Source: Dactylonectria macrodidyma (taxonomy: Eukaryota; Ascomycota; Sordariomycetes; Hypocreales; Nectriaceae). Taken from it: a stretch of DNA of 64,000 nt. The position numbers were made by a program, and so were the translations under genes. Shown piece after piece: positions 38,253-49,116 of the stretch. Positions within the stretch are counted from its first letter, which is position 1; each line of letters opens with the position of its first letter. The notes under the pieces were generated by a model, which did no database searches, was not told the DNA's origin, and worked only from the letters and a program-made list of their open reading frames with translations. The stretch spans positions 4,012,501 through 4,076,500 of the forward strand of contig JAGMUV010000002.1 of assembly GCA_020744425.1 (NCBI GenBank), read 5' to 3'.

Positions 38253-39265
38253 ATGCTTTCTGCCAAGTATCACATTCTCTTTTGGACCATCTCTATTTTC
38301 TCAATCCCGGTCGCTATCCTCCGCCACCGTTTTCACGCATACCTTCCGTCCGTCCTAACTGATTCCTGTCTTGAAAACGCCGTCTACTCACTCACAGCCT
38401 ACGCTATATGGAAGAAGAAGAAGGGTATGTGGTGGCTGTACATTGTTACCATGGGGATTCTATGCGTGGGTTCCGAGGAGATCGTTACAAAGCTGGCGTT
38501 CAAGGGAAAGATGTCGGGAATCGATGACTTTGACGAGGACGGTATCAGGATGTTGGTCGCCCATGGGCTAGTCGGCTTCATTGTTCTCGGCACAGTGGAG
38601 CCGATAATGAGGGATGTAAGTTGTGTTGATCGTGAATCAAACGCATTTGCTGACCAAGTGCTGTACAGAGACGGGACATCGAGATTTACGGAATGGGTAT
38701 GCACGCGGAGTATCCCATGCTACGAGGACGACGGCAAAGCCCGACCTGGGTTTCAATCATGGGACTCCTAGCCCTTACCATCATGATAGGCCTCATCGAG
38801 CTTGCTCTCTACGTCGCGCTTGATCAATGGGTTGACCTGCCTGAGTTCTGGTTCCCCGAGGACCTCACCCTGGAACAAACCTTTGTCCACGTATGGCTCC
38901 TGACACCACTACTTGATATTGTCGAAACGGTTTGACTTCCTTTTCACTGACGCAGAGGGGAGAGCATCGTTGTGCTGACCAGAACAGGCCAGCTACATCG
39001 TGTATCGCGTCGCTTGGCCAAAAGGGTTCCAACAGAGAGCAGCAGCCATTCACAACCAACCATAGCTTGTCTGGATGTATCGGAACTTGTTGACGGCGTT
39101 CTGGTGGTGGGCAATGTGCTATGTGGCGGCGTTCTGCGATTGGATTTTGTGGGTGATTCGTATCTCGAACGAGCAGCTGGCGTGAGTGGCGGTTTCCGGC
39201 ATCTATCTGTTTCTGAGACTCGGCTGATTAGCATCCGAGATAAACAGCGCATGATAGCGATTTGA
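38253..39265 (+). CDS. Polytopic membrane protein of unknown function, frame interrupted by TAG
   Basis: Exon model: 38253-38615, 38669-38929, 38988-39181 and 39232-39265. Introns have GTAAGT, GTTTGA (weak) and GTGAGT donors. The product has hydrophobic helices near residues 6-26, 62-75, 98-116 and 143-165, with a conserved-looking FWFPEDLTLEQTF segment. In the third exon a TAG at 39063-39065 stops the frame after IHNQP and would give 233 residues. The same frame then continues for 39 codons with LVWMYRNLLTAFWWWAMCYV and a clean GTGAGT donor leading to a short last exon, IRDKQRMIAI. Either the TAG is a nonsense change (full product about 283 residues), or an alternative 66-nt intron 39000-39065 (GTGTAT...CATAG, a multiple of three) removes it, giving 261 residues. 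I do not recognise the family. Confidence 0.6.
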
Positions 39266-40730
39266 ATGTAGTGGATTGAACGAAGATGAGTATTAGACGA
39301 TGGGATGAAAGCGGTGGGGGAATTAATGTAACTGGGTAGTGGAATTTGACAAGACAAGCGTGAACGGGTACTGAGTCTACTTTGATGTATATTGACTTTG
39401 ATAATGTTTGATAATCTAGTGCGGAAGCATTATGCGAGGTGATTCCATGTGTCATGATGGGCATTTAGGTTGAGGCTGTGATACCGGTAGATAATGGTTG
39501 GCCTAAAGAGAGATCAGGTTCCAGACGCAATTCGGACAGCTATTGCGTTCTCAGACGCTACGGCTGTTATCTAATATTAACTCGGTTAATGTCTCGGACC
39601 ATCGGGCTTGGGTTTTCTCTGGGCTCTCATTTAAATATGGGTGGCAATACGACACTCACAGCCATAGTTTGGTTGGTTGATGGCTGCTTGACTCGAAACG
39701 GACGTACTTTGTGATGACCATAAACAGGAGTTGACGAACGCTGAGTATTCGAAGCAGGCGGATTTACTGGTTGTCTCTTGGTTCTTCAATGCTGAAGGCC
39801 AGGGTCTACGGTAGGTGGTGCTTGCTTGTTCAGGAACTGGCATGATAATGCAAGATGCTTGGTGGTTTACGTAGTAGGCCAGAGTCACATCGGCATGGAT
39901 CAAGCGACCGCTCATAGGTACTTCTGTTTCTGGAGACTAAGTAAAAAGAAAGGGGCAAGCAATGGGCGACACAGTGGCGACGCCAGTGAAGATGCCATGG
40001 CGTCCGTCTAGGGAGGATTTGCTTTGTTTCGAGACGCCGAGAGCGGTGGATTGGGATGAGTGGCCAACGATTATCCGGGAACTTTCCTCGGAGATCCTTT
40101 TCTTCATCCTTTTGGTCGCCGTCCTTTTTCTCACATCACAGTCGCATTTGGGGCGAAGATGGTGCAATAAGACGTGTCGAATATGATTCAGTCTGGCCTC
40201 TGGCTGCGTTATGCGGGCGGGGCATCTTGGCTTGGTGGTCGAGGGGTGGCAGTAGGAGAACCTGGTCTCTGAAAAGATCCAGCGAGCGAAGATGGGATGG
40301 GTCTTGAGAGGGAGAAGGCATTTGCCGATTCAGGGGGCCTGGTTCTAGGTTAGTTGCTCGTACATGGATCTGCTACCACCTCATGGTCAAAGGCGTGGGG
40401 AATGAACGTCGAGGCCCAGACTTGGGGCGCGGAACAGAACAGAACGGAACAAAACAGGCAATCTAGATGGACCGACTCCTCCCCCGGACAAGCAAAAGAG
40501 AACTGCAGTGCTTTGGACCCTTGCTCGCCAATGCAGGGTGCCTGAGCAGTGCAGGGCCGAGAGGCGAGAAGCAAGGGACGAAGCAGTCATTATTCATCAA
40601 TGCCATGTCCAAGCCGGGGGAAGAAGGCAATATTCCTAGTGCGATCGGCAAGGAACAGGTATCTAATTATCTGTGAGTGATGGAGGTGGTGACAAGGACA
40701 GATGCAAAGCCATTACAATTTCGTGGTAGC

Positions 40731-40797
40731 TAAGCACCCCAAAGGGCACATTGATAGCCCCCACCGTCCCGGCGGCCAATCAGCGTGGGGGTGCTTA
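40731..40797. promoter_or_regulatory. Inverted repeat enclosing a CCAAT box
   Basis: TAAGCACCCC at 40731-40740 is the exact reverse complement of GGGGTGCTTA at 40788-40797. Between them lie a GATAG element (about 40753) and CCAATCA (about 40776), which matches the HAP-complex consensus. No gene starts close by, so its role is unknown. Confidence 0.3.
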
Positions 40798-41389
40798 TCA
40801 ACAAGGCGAGGTCGCTCTGCTTGCGTCACTGTCTGGGCTAACATGACCAAACCTTTCGATGCTTGATGATGGGTTTTTGAATGCATATTGGAATTTAGTC
40901 CAGAAGTGAGGTCGGAATGGTGAGATGGGAATGTGTTTCCTCTAAGGTGAGTAGACCATTGTTCTTCTCCCTCATCCCCATCAGCCCCATGGCTTGGGAG
41001 ACTGAGCCAAGTGATGGGAGTTGAATATCAGCAATAATTTACTTCTGTTCTCCAAGACACATGCTAGAATGTCATGCTTTCATATGAACGATATTCACAG
41101 CCACTGACCTCATCGGGGCCGGCTTCGTAGCGAGACGATTTGGAGGACGTAATAATGTCTTGGAGATAAGACACGCTCGAGCACCAGCTGCCGCCGACGG
41201 TCTTCTGCGGCGGCCGTGACAACCCCCTGTTGGAGTCAAAACTCTCTCTGGGAATATTTTCCGGTGTTCGGGTGCACGTTTGCGAGCATCTCATGCGTGC
41301 TCTCCCGTTGGAACCGAGTGAGATGCGTCAAGACAATGCCAGCCTCCCCCGTCGTGACTCTCCATGCAACCACATCCCCCCGTGGTTTA

Positions 41390-41401
41390 CCTCCGCGGAG
41401 G
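41390..41401. promoter_or_regulatory. CCTCCGCGGAGG palindrome, NirA/NIT4-like site
   Basis: A perfect 12-bp palindrome. Both strands read CTCCGCGG, which fits the NirA consensus CTCCGHGG, and contain the CCG/CGG inverted half-sites used by Zn2Cys6 factors. It lies 1.8 kb upstream of the ammonium transporter start. Binding is inference. Confidence 0.3.
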
Positions 41402-42164
41402 ACTTGTGAGAACTGACAAAGTGTGACTTCAAAGTAGGACTTGGGACGGAATTCGTGAAACGCCGGTTGGGATGCTTTTATCTGTAGTAGACATAGCACA
41501 ATAGCACAGGTCACATCCCATCCATCATGGCCAACAGCGCCATCAGCTTTGCCACTGCGCAGTGTGTAACATGGGGAAGAGGATGTCCAGGGGTCCCAAA
41601 TCGGGCAGTCCAAGTGCTATGTACAACACGAGCCAGGGATCAAGGCCCATGGGTCTTATCAGGCGAAAAGGTTATCGGGAGAAGGGGGCGTGCGGGTTGC
41701 CTCCGCGTCCGTGTTGTGTGTCTTTTCTTTTACTTGAGAGAAGATGACCTCAGCTGGGTGAGAAAGAGTTATCGAGGTATCATTTTGAAATGAAGGGCTG
41801 CATGGGCTTGAATCCAGGAGAAGTGATACTTATTTCCGGTACAATGCCGGACTGTAAGTACCTTTGAGATGCAGAGTTGAGGAACTCGCGGCATGATGCT
41901 GATGCTTATCGCAGTGACCAGATTCTGTCATGACACCTTCACTTACGTTGAGTAAGCTAGATGGGGGAGAGGTCGACAGGGTTGAAACGCTGCAATTTCG
42001 CAAGCTTACCCAGTCGCTCCCCTGGAGACTGAAAGAACTTAAATACCAGCGTGCTATTGAAGCTTCGCCATGATCGTGTTCGGTGAAAGGATGCGGATTG
42101 GGGTTGGATTGTGTATTGAGTTGCTTTGGTTGACATGATGGCAGGTGGTCCCTTTCTCACTAAT

Positions 42165-43070
42165 CGATAAGCATACGCCCCTGCCGGTCGTAATTAGTCT
42201 CAGGTACTCAGTCAGTGCCCCAGGAAAGGCTCTGTCATCAAGTCTCTCCTTCTCATCCTCTTCCCCCCACCACCACCTGGACTAGGTACTTCGTACGAAA
42301 CTGAATTATCGCTGGAGATAGCACCTACCTACCCAGCCTACCTAGTCAAAGTCTGCGGCACAGGAATGCGTACAACGGACGTGACTGGCGGGAAAGTTGT
42401 CGCATTGATTTTGTTCCTCCGATTTGACTTGGCCTGACGGGGTTGAACCAGGCTGTTGGCGGTGCTAGACTCATAGCAGTGTAGGTACCTAGTGGTAGCG
42501 CTGCCCACCCCCCCCCCCCCTCCTTCGCCTTTCTGTATTAATTGCTTCTTTTCCGCCCCCTCCTCCACCCCCCCGTCCATCCATCTCTCGCTACCCCCTT
42601 GGCCATAAACCTGAGCCCAGCCTACTTGGTATTAACTCGTTCGTTATTCGAGCGTCAATTATCCCCAAAGATAACTCTTACTTTTGGCTCTTTTTGGGCC
42701 CTGTGGCCGTCGGCCGAGGCGTCGCTGTCTCTCTTTCTTCTTTTTAACACATTCCTTCACATCTAGCTTTCTTCCCGCCCCTCCCCCCCCCCCCCCCCCC
42801 CGATCCGAACTCCATCTTTTATCCCCCCAGAGAGACCGTCCAAGCACCAACCCATTCTCACTTTTCCTCCTTCTTCGTCTTCATCACAGGGCTTTATTAT
42901 TACAACTGTTCTCTCTGCTGGGTGACCTGTGCTCAAGCTGTATTATAATCCCGCCCTTGACTGCGTTTACGAAGTACCAACATCCCTTATCGCTTTACTG
43001 TGGGACCGCCTCCCGCCTTCGCCTCCGCCGTCGCCTTAGCCTTGTCCGCCTTAACCTCAATCTCTTATCT
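42165..43070. promoter_or_regulatory. GATA-site cluster upstream of the ammonium transporter
   Basis: Six HGATAR matches on either strand lie at 42165-42170, 42306-42311, 42316-42321, 42669-42674, 42987-42992 and 43065-43070. The second and third are spaced 10 bp apart. AreA/NIT2 activates Mep genes under nitrogen limitation. Roughly three matches would be expected by chance in 1 kb, so the enrichment is modest. Confidence 0.4.
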
Positions 43071-43214
43071 CGCCCGCCACGCTTCCCCCGGCCTTGCATC
43101 TCCCTCGCTCACACTCACACTCTCCCTCTGACAACACGCGCATCAGAGTCGTTCGAAGCACACAAACCATCGTGACCCTCTCTCTGATCGTCTGGTCCCA
43201 TCACTCTCTCTACC

Positions 43215-44976
43215 ATGACTGTCGCAGAAGGCACCGTGCTGGTGCCCTACAATGGCACCGGTGCGCAGGGAGCTGACCCCCTCGAGATGGACGTCAACAT
43301 CTGGTACGAGGTGAGTCTTGTCCCACCCAATGACAATTCGCGTATTCGCCGAGCGCCCGCAAGCTAACTCGGTGCGCCCGCACAACCAGTCTGGAGACAT
43401 TGCCTGGATGCTCACTTCCACTGCTCTTGTCCTGCTGATGATTCCTGGCGTCGGGTGAGTTTTGAATTCTTTCTTGGCGCTCCCATGCTGCTATTAATTG
43501 CTGCTCTGTCCGATGACGCATATAGTCGCGTCGGGACTCCGACCTGATCGTCACTAACACGGGACGAAATGCAGCTTCTTCTACTCCGGCCTCGCTCGTC
43601 GGAAGTCGGCCCTCTCGCTCATCTGGCTCTCTGTCATGAGCGCAGCCGTGACATGCTTCCAATGGTTCTTCTGGGGGTACTCACTCACCTTTTCACACTC
43701 GGCCGGGCCCTTCATCGGTGACCTGTCCAACTTCGCCTTTCGCAATGTCCTCGCCCGACCCTCGGTCGGTTCCGACAAGGTGCCGGATCTGCTCTTCGCC
43801 GTCTATCAGGGCATGTTCTCCGCCATCACCGTCGCCCTTGCTACCGGAGCTGTCGCTGAACGCGGTCGCATGCTTCCCTGTGTGATTTTTATGTTCGTCT
43901 GGGCCACCGTTATCTATGATCCCATCGCATGCTGGACCTGGAACCCGAGCGGCTGGTCCACCAACATGGGCGGCCTCGACTTCGCCGGCGGCACCCCTGT
44001 GCATATTGCTTCTGGAAGCGCTGCCCTTGCCTACTCCATGATGTTGGGCAAGCGTCGCGGCCACGGCACTCATGAGCTCAACTACCGTCCTCACAACGTC
44101 ACCCACATCGTCATCGGCACCGTCTTCCTCTGGGTCGGTTGGTTTGGCTTCAACGCCGGTTCCGCCCTCTCCGCCAACCTGCGTGGAGTCATGGCCGCTG
44201 TCGTCACGAACTTGGCCGCCTGTGTTGGAGGCATGACTTGGTGTATCCTGGACTATCGCTTGGAGAGGAAGTGGTCAACTGTGGGTTTCTGCTCGGGTGT
44301 CGTTGCTGGGCTCGTCTCCATCACCCCCGGCTCAGGTACGTACAAAGTAAAATCTGGAGATGAAATGGCCAAGACATCGACTGACTGGTTCTAAATAGGC
44401 TACGTCCCCGCTTGGTCGGCTGTCATTTTTGGCGTTGTCGGAGCTGCCTTTTCCAACTACGCGACCAAGGTCAAGTTCCTCCTCCGCATCGATGATGCGC
44501 TCGACATCTTTGCTGTGCACGGCGTTGGTGGTTTAGTCGGTAACATCTGCACCGCCTTCTTTGCCAGCAAGTCCATTGCTGCGCTCGACGGCCACTCCCG
44601 CATCGACGGCGGCTGGCTCGACCACCACTGGATCCAGATGGGCTATCAGCTCGCTGATTCTTTCACTGGCGGCCTGTACTCGTTCAGCGGGACGTGTCTC
44701 ATCCTGTTCATAATGAACATGATCCCCGGCCTACGACTGCGCGCCTCCGAGGACGCTGAGGTCCTAGGCATCGACGACGCCGAGATCGGCGAGTTTGCAT
44801 ACGACTACGTTGAACTTACGCGGGAGGTGGTCAACGACCTTGAGAACGAGGCTGGGAGCCGGTACTCGGCCGACCCGTCGGCGTTCCACCCCTATGAGAA
44901 GAACAGCATCCCATTGATCGATGCCCGTATGTTTGGCGGACAACCTGCACCCGCGCCGGTCGCATTCCCTCAATGA
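43215..44976 (+). CDS. mep: Ammonium transporter (Amt/Mep family, Mep2-like)
   Basis: Plasma-membrane ammonium transporter of 499 residues. Four exons: 43215-43310, 43390-43454, 43575-44335 and 44399-44976; GT-AG introns of 79, 120 and 63 nt. Eleven helices are expected. Family marks are GVGFFYSGLARRK, FQWFFWGYSLTFS (gate region), GGLDFAGGTPVHIASG with Asp189 and the first twin-histidine His197, and DIFAVHGVGGLVGN with the second, His348. Yeast Mep1/Mep3 carry Glu at the first position, so both histidines point to the Mep2/AmtB type, which in several fungi also acts as an ammonium sensor. The cytosolic tail has the conserved LRASEDAEVLGIDDAEIGEFAYDY-type regulatory segment. Upstream GATA sites fit nitrogen control. 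The ATG has CTACC before it. Confidence 0.96.
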
Positions 44977-45713
44977 GACAAGCTGTGATGTCCCCAACAC
45001 AAGGCCTGGTCCATAGATACGCCAGCCGTGAGCACCCACGGTCCAGTTGCATGGACCCAAAAAAAAACGTCCTGGATCTGTACACATAGATGGCGTTATC
45101 TTCTCTTTTCTTTCTATTATTATTGATACCCGGGTTGTTTGGCTGTATGGAAGCTCTTGCTTGTACGATAACACGTGCGATTATGTTGCGACGGATGGAA
45201 TATTCAGGATTGGTTGATCTGTGTTAGAAAGGCCGAGCGATGACTTGACTACTTAATTCCCTATCATATATGTTTATAGAAATGATTACTACTTTACTAG
45301 CATGATAGATTCTGTGTACATGGTACATGTGAAACAGATCCCCAAACAGTGGAAGAGTCCCGAGTTGGTGGTTCAACTCGGTGGACCGACCCAATGGGGA
45401 AGCATAGGGGGTCACCCCCATATTTTAGCGCTGTAGCCTGCTGGCATCTCAAAGCTCCAACTTCCATCAAATGATCCAAGCAACTCGACGCCATCACTTC
45501 CTCCTCCCCCCTATCGAGCTGATCCGAACCTCACACGGTGCGCCGAGCCACAGCTCCATGAATTTCGCGATCAGGCATCACCGGCGCCAGGTTTTTTTTT
45601 TTTTTTTTTTTTTTAAATAGCATGAAAGACCTCCACGTCATTTCCATTTCTTACATTTGCTTCCCACGCCTCCCGCTCACGTTTATCACACCCTCAACAC
45701 TCAGCCATCCACC
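44977..45713. other. Intergenic region between ammonium transporter and Pol X gene
   Basis: Contains the transporter 3' end and the polymerase promoter. A run of 23 T at 45592-45614 lies about 100 bp upstream of the polymerase ATG; poly(dA:dT) tracts of this kind often keep fungal promoters free of nucleosomes. No gene is seen. Confidence 0.55.
45592..45614. repeat. Poly-T run of 23 bases in promoter of the Pol X gene
   Basis: Uninterrupted T run ending in AAATAG, about 100 bp upstream of the ATG at 45714. Confidence 0.9.
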
Positions 45714-48194
45714 ATGCCGTCGTTTCAGGAAAAGGCGGCATTCTTTGACCAACTGAGCACCCAATACAGCGACGACGAGTTCAACGAGGAAGAACAAGAC
45801 GAAAGGAAGCAGAGTCGTAGCTTCTTCACGACCAAGGCGACACCTCCCTCGCCCGTTCAGCGGGAACCCATTGTGTTAGATCTCACAGAGGATGAACCTA
45901 CGAAAGCGAAACCCGCGCCCAGACGGGTCAGTTCAGCTCCAACACCAGTCCCGAGTAGCAGTGCCAAAATTATCAAAGGCACACCAATCGCGACACTAGG
46001 CCAGAAGGGAAAAGTCGGCGCATTGCTGGATGCGCAAAGCGCTGATGTCATTCTCGTCGACGATACACCCATCCCAGACTCGACTCGAACTGCTCGAAGG
46101 CGGATTTTACGAGGTGACTCTACGCCTATTTTTCTTTCCAAGAGCTCATTGGGGAACACCAGAGAAGATTCGCCCTCTCCTAGCATCGCCATGAAGAAAC
46201 GGAAGCGAGAACCTGCGGTGAAACTACGGCCAGAGGAGCAGCAACTCTTCAGGGACCTATCTTTTTTCTACGTTCCAGACAACGATATTGCGCCTGCCCG
46301 TAGGTTGAGGATCACCAAAGCCAGAGAGTTTGGGGCCACTTGGACAAGAAACCCTGCGGATGCAACTCACATCGTGGTGGAGAAGAGCATTGCGTTCAAA
46401 GAGGTCGAGGGCGTTCTGAGAAGTGCGAACAAGAATGTCCCGCCCGACGTAGTCAACGAAGACTACCCCCTCGACTGCATCCTATTCAAGGCGCTTCTCC
46501 AATGCAAACAAAAGAAATACCAGCTTACTGGTCAACCCATGGAAGAAGACAAGACGAGAGACCTGGCGGCGCCGCGTGCCTTGAGTGAAGCAAATCAATC
46601 GGCTCAATCTCTGCCACTCAAACCACCGCAAAGAAACCCAAGGAGATGGGACTATCTTCCCCCAATTGGCACACCGGCTGGGAGTGGAGAATCTCCACAG
46701 CCGAGTCGTGTGGTTCTCACGCCGGTTGCTACAGATTCCCAGCCGGTCGTGCTGGATCTAGATGGACTGGTTGCATCCCCCACGAATGCATCCGAGGATG
46801 AGGAATCAGGGGTTGGGAATACAGATGGCAACCAAGCGTCAGCGGGCGAGAAGGACGGGAATAGCATCGGCGGCTCAAGGCCAACTGTCACGCGACACCC
46901 GCCAAAAGGGACTGAGGCTGAGGATGAGCTCACAGAATACATCACGCTAATGCAGGAGTATAAGGACCTCCCTTTGGACGTAGAAGAGGAGGACGGCCAT
47001 TCGGTTATGGACACGGGGGTCGGTGGCTCCGAAGCCGGTGAAGCCTCGGGTTCGGAAGACGATCAAATCCAAGAGCGCAGACGCGACAAGAGGAAAACGG
47101 GACCCGGTCGCAAAGGCTTGGCATTCGAGGACCGGTTTGTATGCAACTCGGCCGGGGCCAAGGACGCTAAAGCGGACGATCCCAACACCCGCACCATTGA
47201 AGTGCTGCAGCTCATGGCTAACTACTATGATCGAGTAAACGACCATTGGCGAACGACGGCTTACCGCAAAGCCATCAGCAGTCTCAAGCGTGAAGGCGCT
47301 AAAGTGACGACGGAGGAAGAAGCATTGCGACTCCCCAGTATCGGGTCGCGCTTAGCCCAAAAGATTGAAGAAATTGTCACGACGGACAGGCTGAAGCGGC
47401 TTGAGTACGCGCGGGACGAACCTATGGACCAGGTGCTCCAGCTCTTCTTAGGTATATATGGTGTGGGAAACCATCAAGCCCAGCAATGGATCGCCCAAGG
47501 TTTTCGCACCCTGGAGGACCTCAAGCAAAAGGCGAACCTGACCCAGAACCAATTGGTCGGGGTGGATCACTACGACGACCTCAACGCCAGGATACCTCGG
47601 CGCGAAGTAGAGGCTCTTGGGGAGGTAGTGCGAGTTGCGGCCCAGAAAGTTGACCCGCAGGTGCATCTCATCATTGGGGGAAGCTATCGCAGAGGAGCAG
47701 AGACTTCGGGTGATATTGACTTCATCGTCACCAAGCCTGGGACGGACTCGTGCGGGGACCTGCGACCGGCACTCGACGAAATCATCCAGCGACTTGAGGC
47801 GGAGAGATTCCTGGTCGCCAGACTAGCTTCGTCACGGACGGGCAGCGATGGCAGCAAATGGCATGGTTGCTGTGTTCTCCCCAAGACGGATGGTTTCAAC
47901 GATGACAACTACCGGCCAACATGGCGGCGCATCGACTTCTTACTGGTGCCCGAGTCAGAAATAGGTGCGGCACTCATCTACTTTACGGGCAACGACATCT
48001 TCAACCGCAGCATGCGGCTACTGGCGTCAAAGAAGGGCATGCGGCTCAACCAGCGCGGGCTGTACAAGGATGCGATGCGCGGGCCGCAGCGGGCCAAGAT
48101 GACGAACGGGGAGCGGGTGGAGGGACGGGACGAGAGGAAGATTTTCCAGATTCTGGGTGTCAAGTGGCGAGAGCCTCATGAGAGGTGGTGCTAG
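45714..48194 (+). CDS. POL4: DNA polymerase X family (Pol lambda/Pol IV-like) with BRCT domain
   Basis: Intronless, 826 residues. Gap-filling polymerase of non-homologous end joining and base-excision repair, acting in the nucleus. A disordered N-terminus of about 165 residues precedes a BRCT-like domain (about 170-285: LSFFYVPDNDI, GATWTRNPADATHIV, DYPLDCI). An acidic linker of about 200 residues leads to the Pol X core: a helix-hairpin-helix 8-kDa region (LPSIGSRLAQKIEEI, LGIYGVGNHQAQQW), then the palm motif GGSYRRGAETSGDIDF with metal-binding Asp667 and Asp669, and WRRIDFLLV with Asp741. YFTGNDIFNRSMR and the closing GVKWREPHERWC are typical. At 826 residues it is much longer than human Pol lambda, the extra length being N-terminus and linker. 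ATG 45714 sits in CCACCATG, a good context. Confidence 0.95.
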   Translation: MPSFQEKAAFFDQLSTQYSDDEFNEEEQDERKQSRSFFTTKATPPSPVQREPIVLDLTEDEPTKAKPAPRRVSSAPTPVPSSSAKIIKGTPIATLGQKGKVGALLDAQSADVILVDDTPIPDSTRTARRRILRGDSTPIFLSKSSLGNTREDSPSPSIAMKKRKREPAVKLRPEEQQLFRDLSFFYVPDNDIAPARRLRITKAREFGATWTRNPADATHIVVEKSIAFKEVEGVLRSANKNVPPDVVNEDYPLDCILFKALLQCKQKKYQLTGQPMEEDKTRDLAAPRALSEANQSAQSLPLKPPQRNPRRWDYLPPIGTPAGSGESPQPSRVVLTPVATDSQPVVLDLDGLVASPTNASEDEESGVGNTDGNQASAGEKDGNSIGGSRPTVTRHPPKGTEAEDELTEYITLMQEYKDLPLDVEEEDGHSVMDTGVGGSEAGEASGSEDDQIQERRRDKRKTGPGRKGLAFEDRFVCNSAGAKDAKADDPNTRTIEVLQLMANYYDRVNDHWRTTAYRKAISSLKREGAKVTTEEEALRLPSIGSRLAQKIEEIVTTDRLKRLEYARDEPMDQVLQLFLGIYGVGNHQAQQWIAQGFRTLEDLKQKANLTQNQLVGVDHYDDLNARIPRREVEALGEVVRVAAQKVDPQVHLIIGGSYRRGAETSGDIDFIVTKPGTDSCGDLRPALDEIIQRLEAERFLVARLASSRTGSDGSKWHGCCVLPKTDGFNDDNYRPTWRRIDFLLVPESEIGAALIYFTGNDIFNRSMRLLASKKGMRLNQRGLYKDAMRGPQRAKMTNGERVEGRDERKIFQILGVKWREPHERWC

Positions 48195-49116
48195 CGTATT
48201 CGTTTTTCGTCATTGGATATCACGGTAGGGTCGCATAGTGTCTGTACATTGAAGGAGTTGGCCTGGTTAGATCCAGTGTCGGTGTTGATGAGGTGGGTGA
48301 AGGTGGGCGTGAACAATTGTAGCACGGACGGGAACATGGATTGAACAGCCTTCCATGCATGAGGAGCAATATACTATACATCAAGAAGCAGCATCTTGAA
48401 CAAAATTAAACCCAGAAATAGAAACGACATCATCTGATAGCAATACCATGTCCTGTCCAGGCTTGTGTCGAATCATCCCCAGGATCTAGATCTTGCTTCC
48501 ATCGACCCGCGGCAAAGATCACATGCCAAAAGATCCAAAACCATACCTCTCTCTATCCACAGCGGCGTGGGGGGAAAAGAACTCGCCTCCCCCAAGATTC
48601 TCAGCCAGTAGCGAGCCAGACTTCAGTGGCCCAAAGACCCAGAGGCTCAGTGACGACCCCCCTGCGTCATAGGTCCTTGGTCCCCTGTGGCCCGCGGGTC
48701 CTCCACCGACTGGGGGGGTTTTACCGGCTCTAGCTGCCAGTCTCCGCAACACAAGCCGAAGAACAAGTCCAACATCCGAGGCTTGGGACAGGTGACATCC
48801 ACATCTCATCGATCTGGACGTCTGGTCTGCCTCGGGATCTTGAGCACCAACCCCAAACCGCTTTCCCCAGTTCCCCAGCTCTTCCCCCCCCTGGCTCCCC
48901 CGTGACAAAACCTCATTCAGACATCGTCTTCTTGTCTTCTCGTCTATCTGTGTTCCATCATATCTTTGCCTCACCCCCTGCCGTCGATGTGGTGAAGTGC
49001 GCCGCAACCTGTTCCGCTCCCGCTTCCGCCAAACTCTCGCGACAGCCCGCCCATCCGGTATCCCTTCCTCGAAACAAACCTCTTTGTTGTCGAGGCCGGA
49101 TCCCGTAGCGGCCAAC
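48195..49116. other. Intergenic region
   Basis: Holds the polymerase 3' end and the promoter of the peroxisomal gene. A 275-codon frame on - (48519-49346) runs into the first two exons of that gene, has no domain and is rejected. Confidence 0.5.

Larger units (their letters stand above)
39266..43214. other. 3.9 kb intergenic region upstream of the ammonium transporter
   Basis: No gene is supported. A 74-codon frame at 39962-40186 (+) and others are short and without domains. The segment contains a GAACA-type array near 40432-40456, a 10-bp inverted repeat (40731-40740 with 40788-40797) around a CCAAT box, a 12-bp CCTCCGCGGAGG palindrome at 41390-41401 and several GATA sites. The last 700 bp are strongly pyrimidine-rich with C runs at 42508-42520 and 42783-42801, typical of leaders of highly expressed fungal genes. 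Confidence 0.55.
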
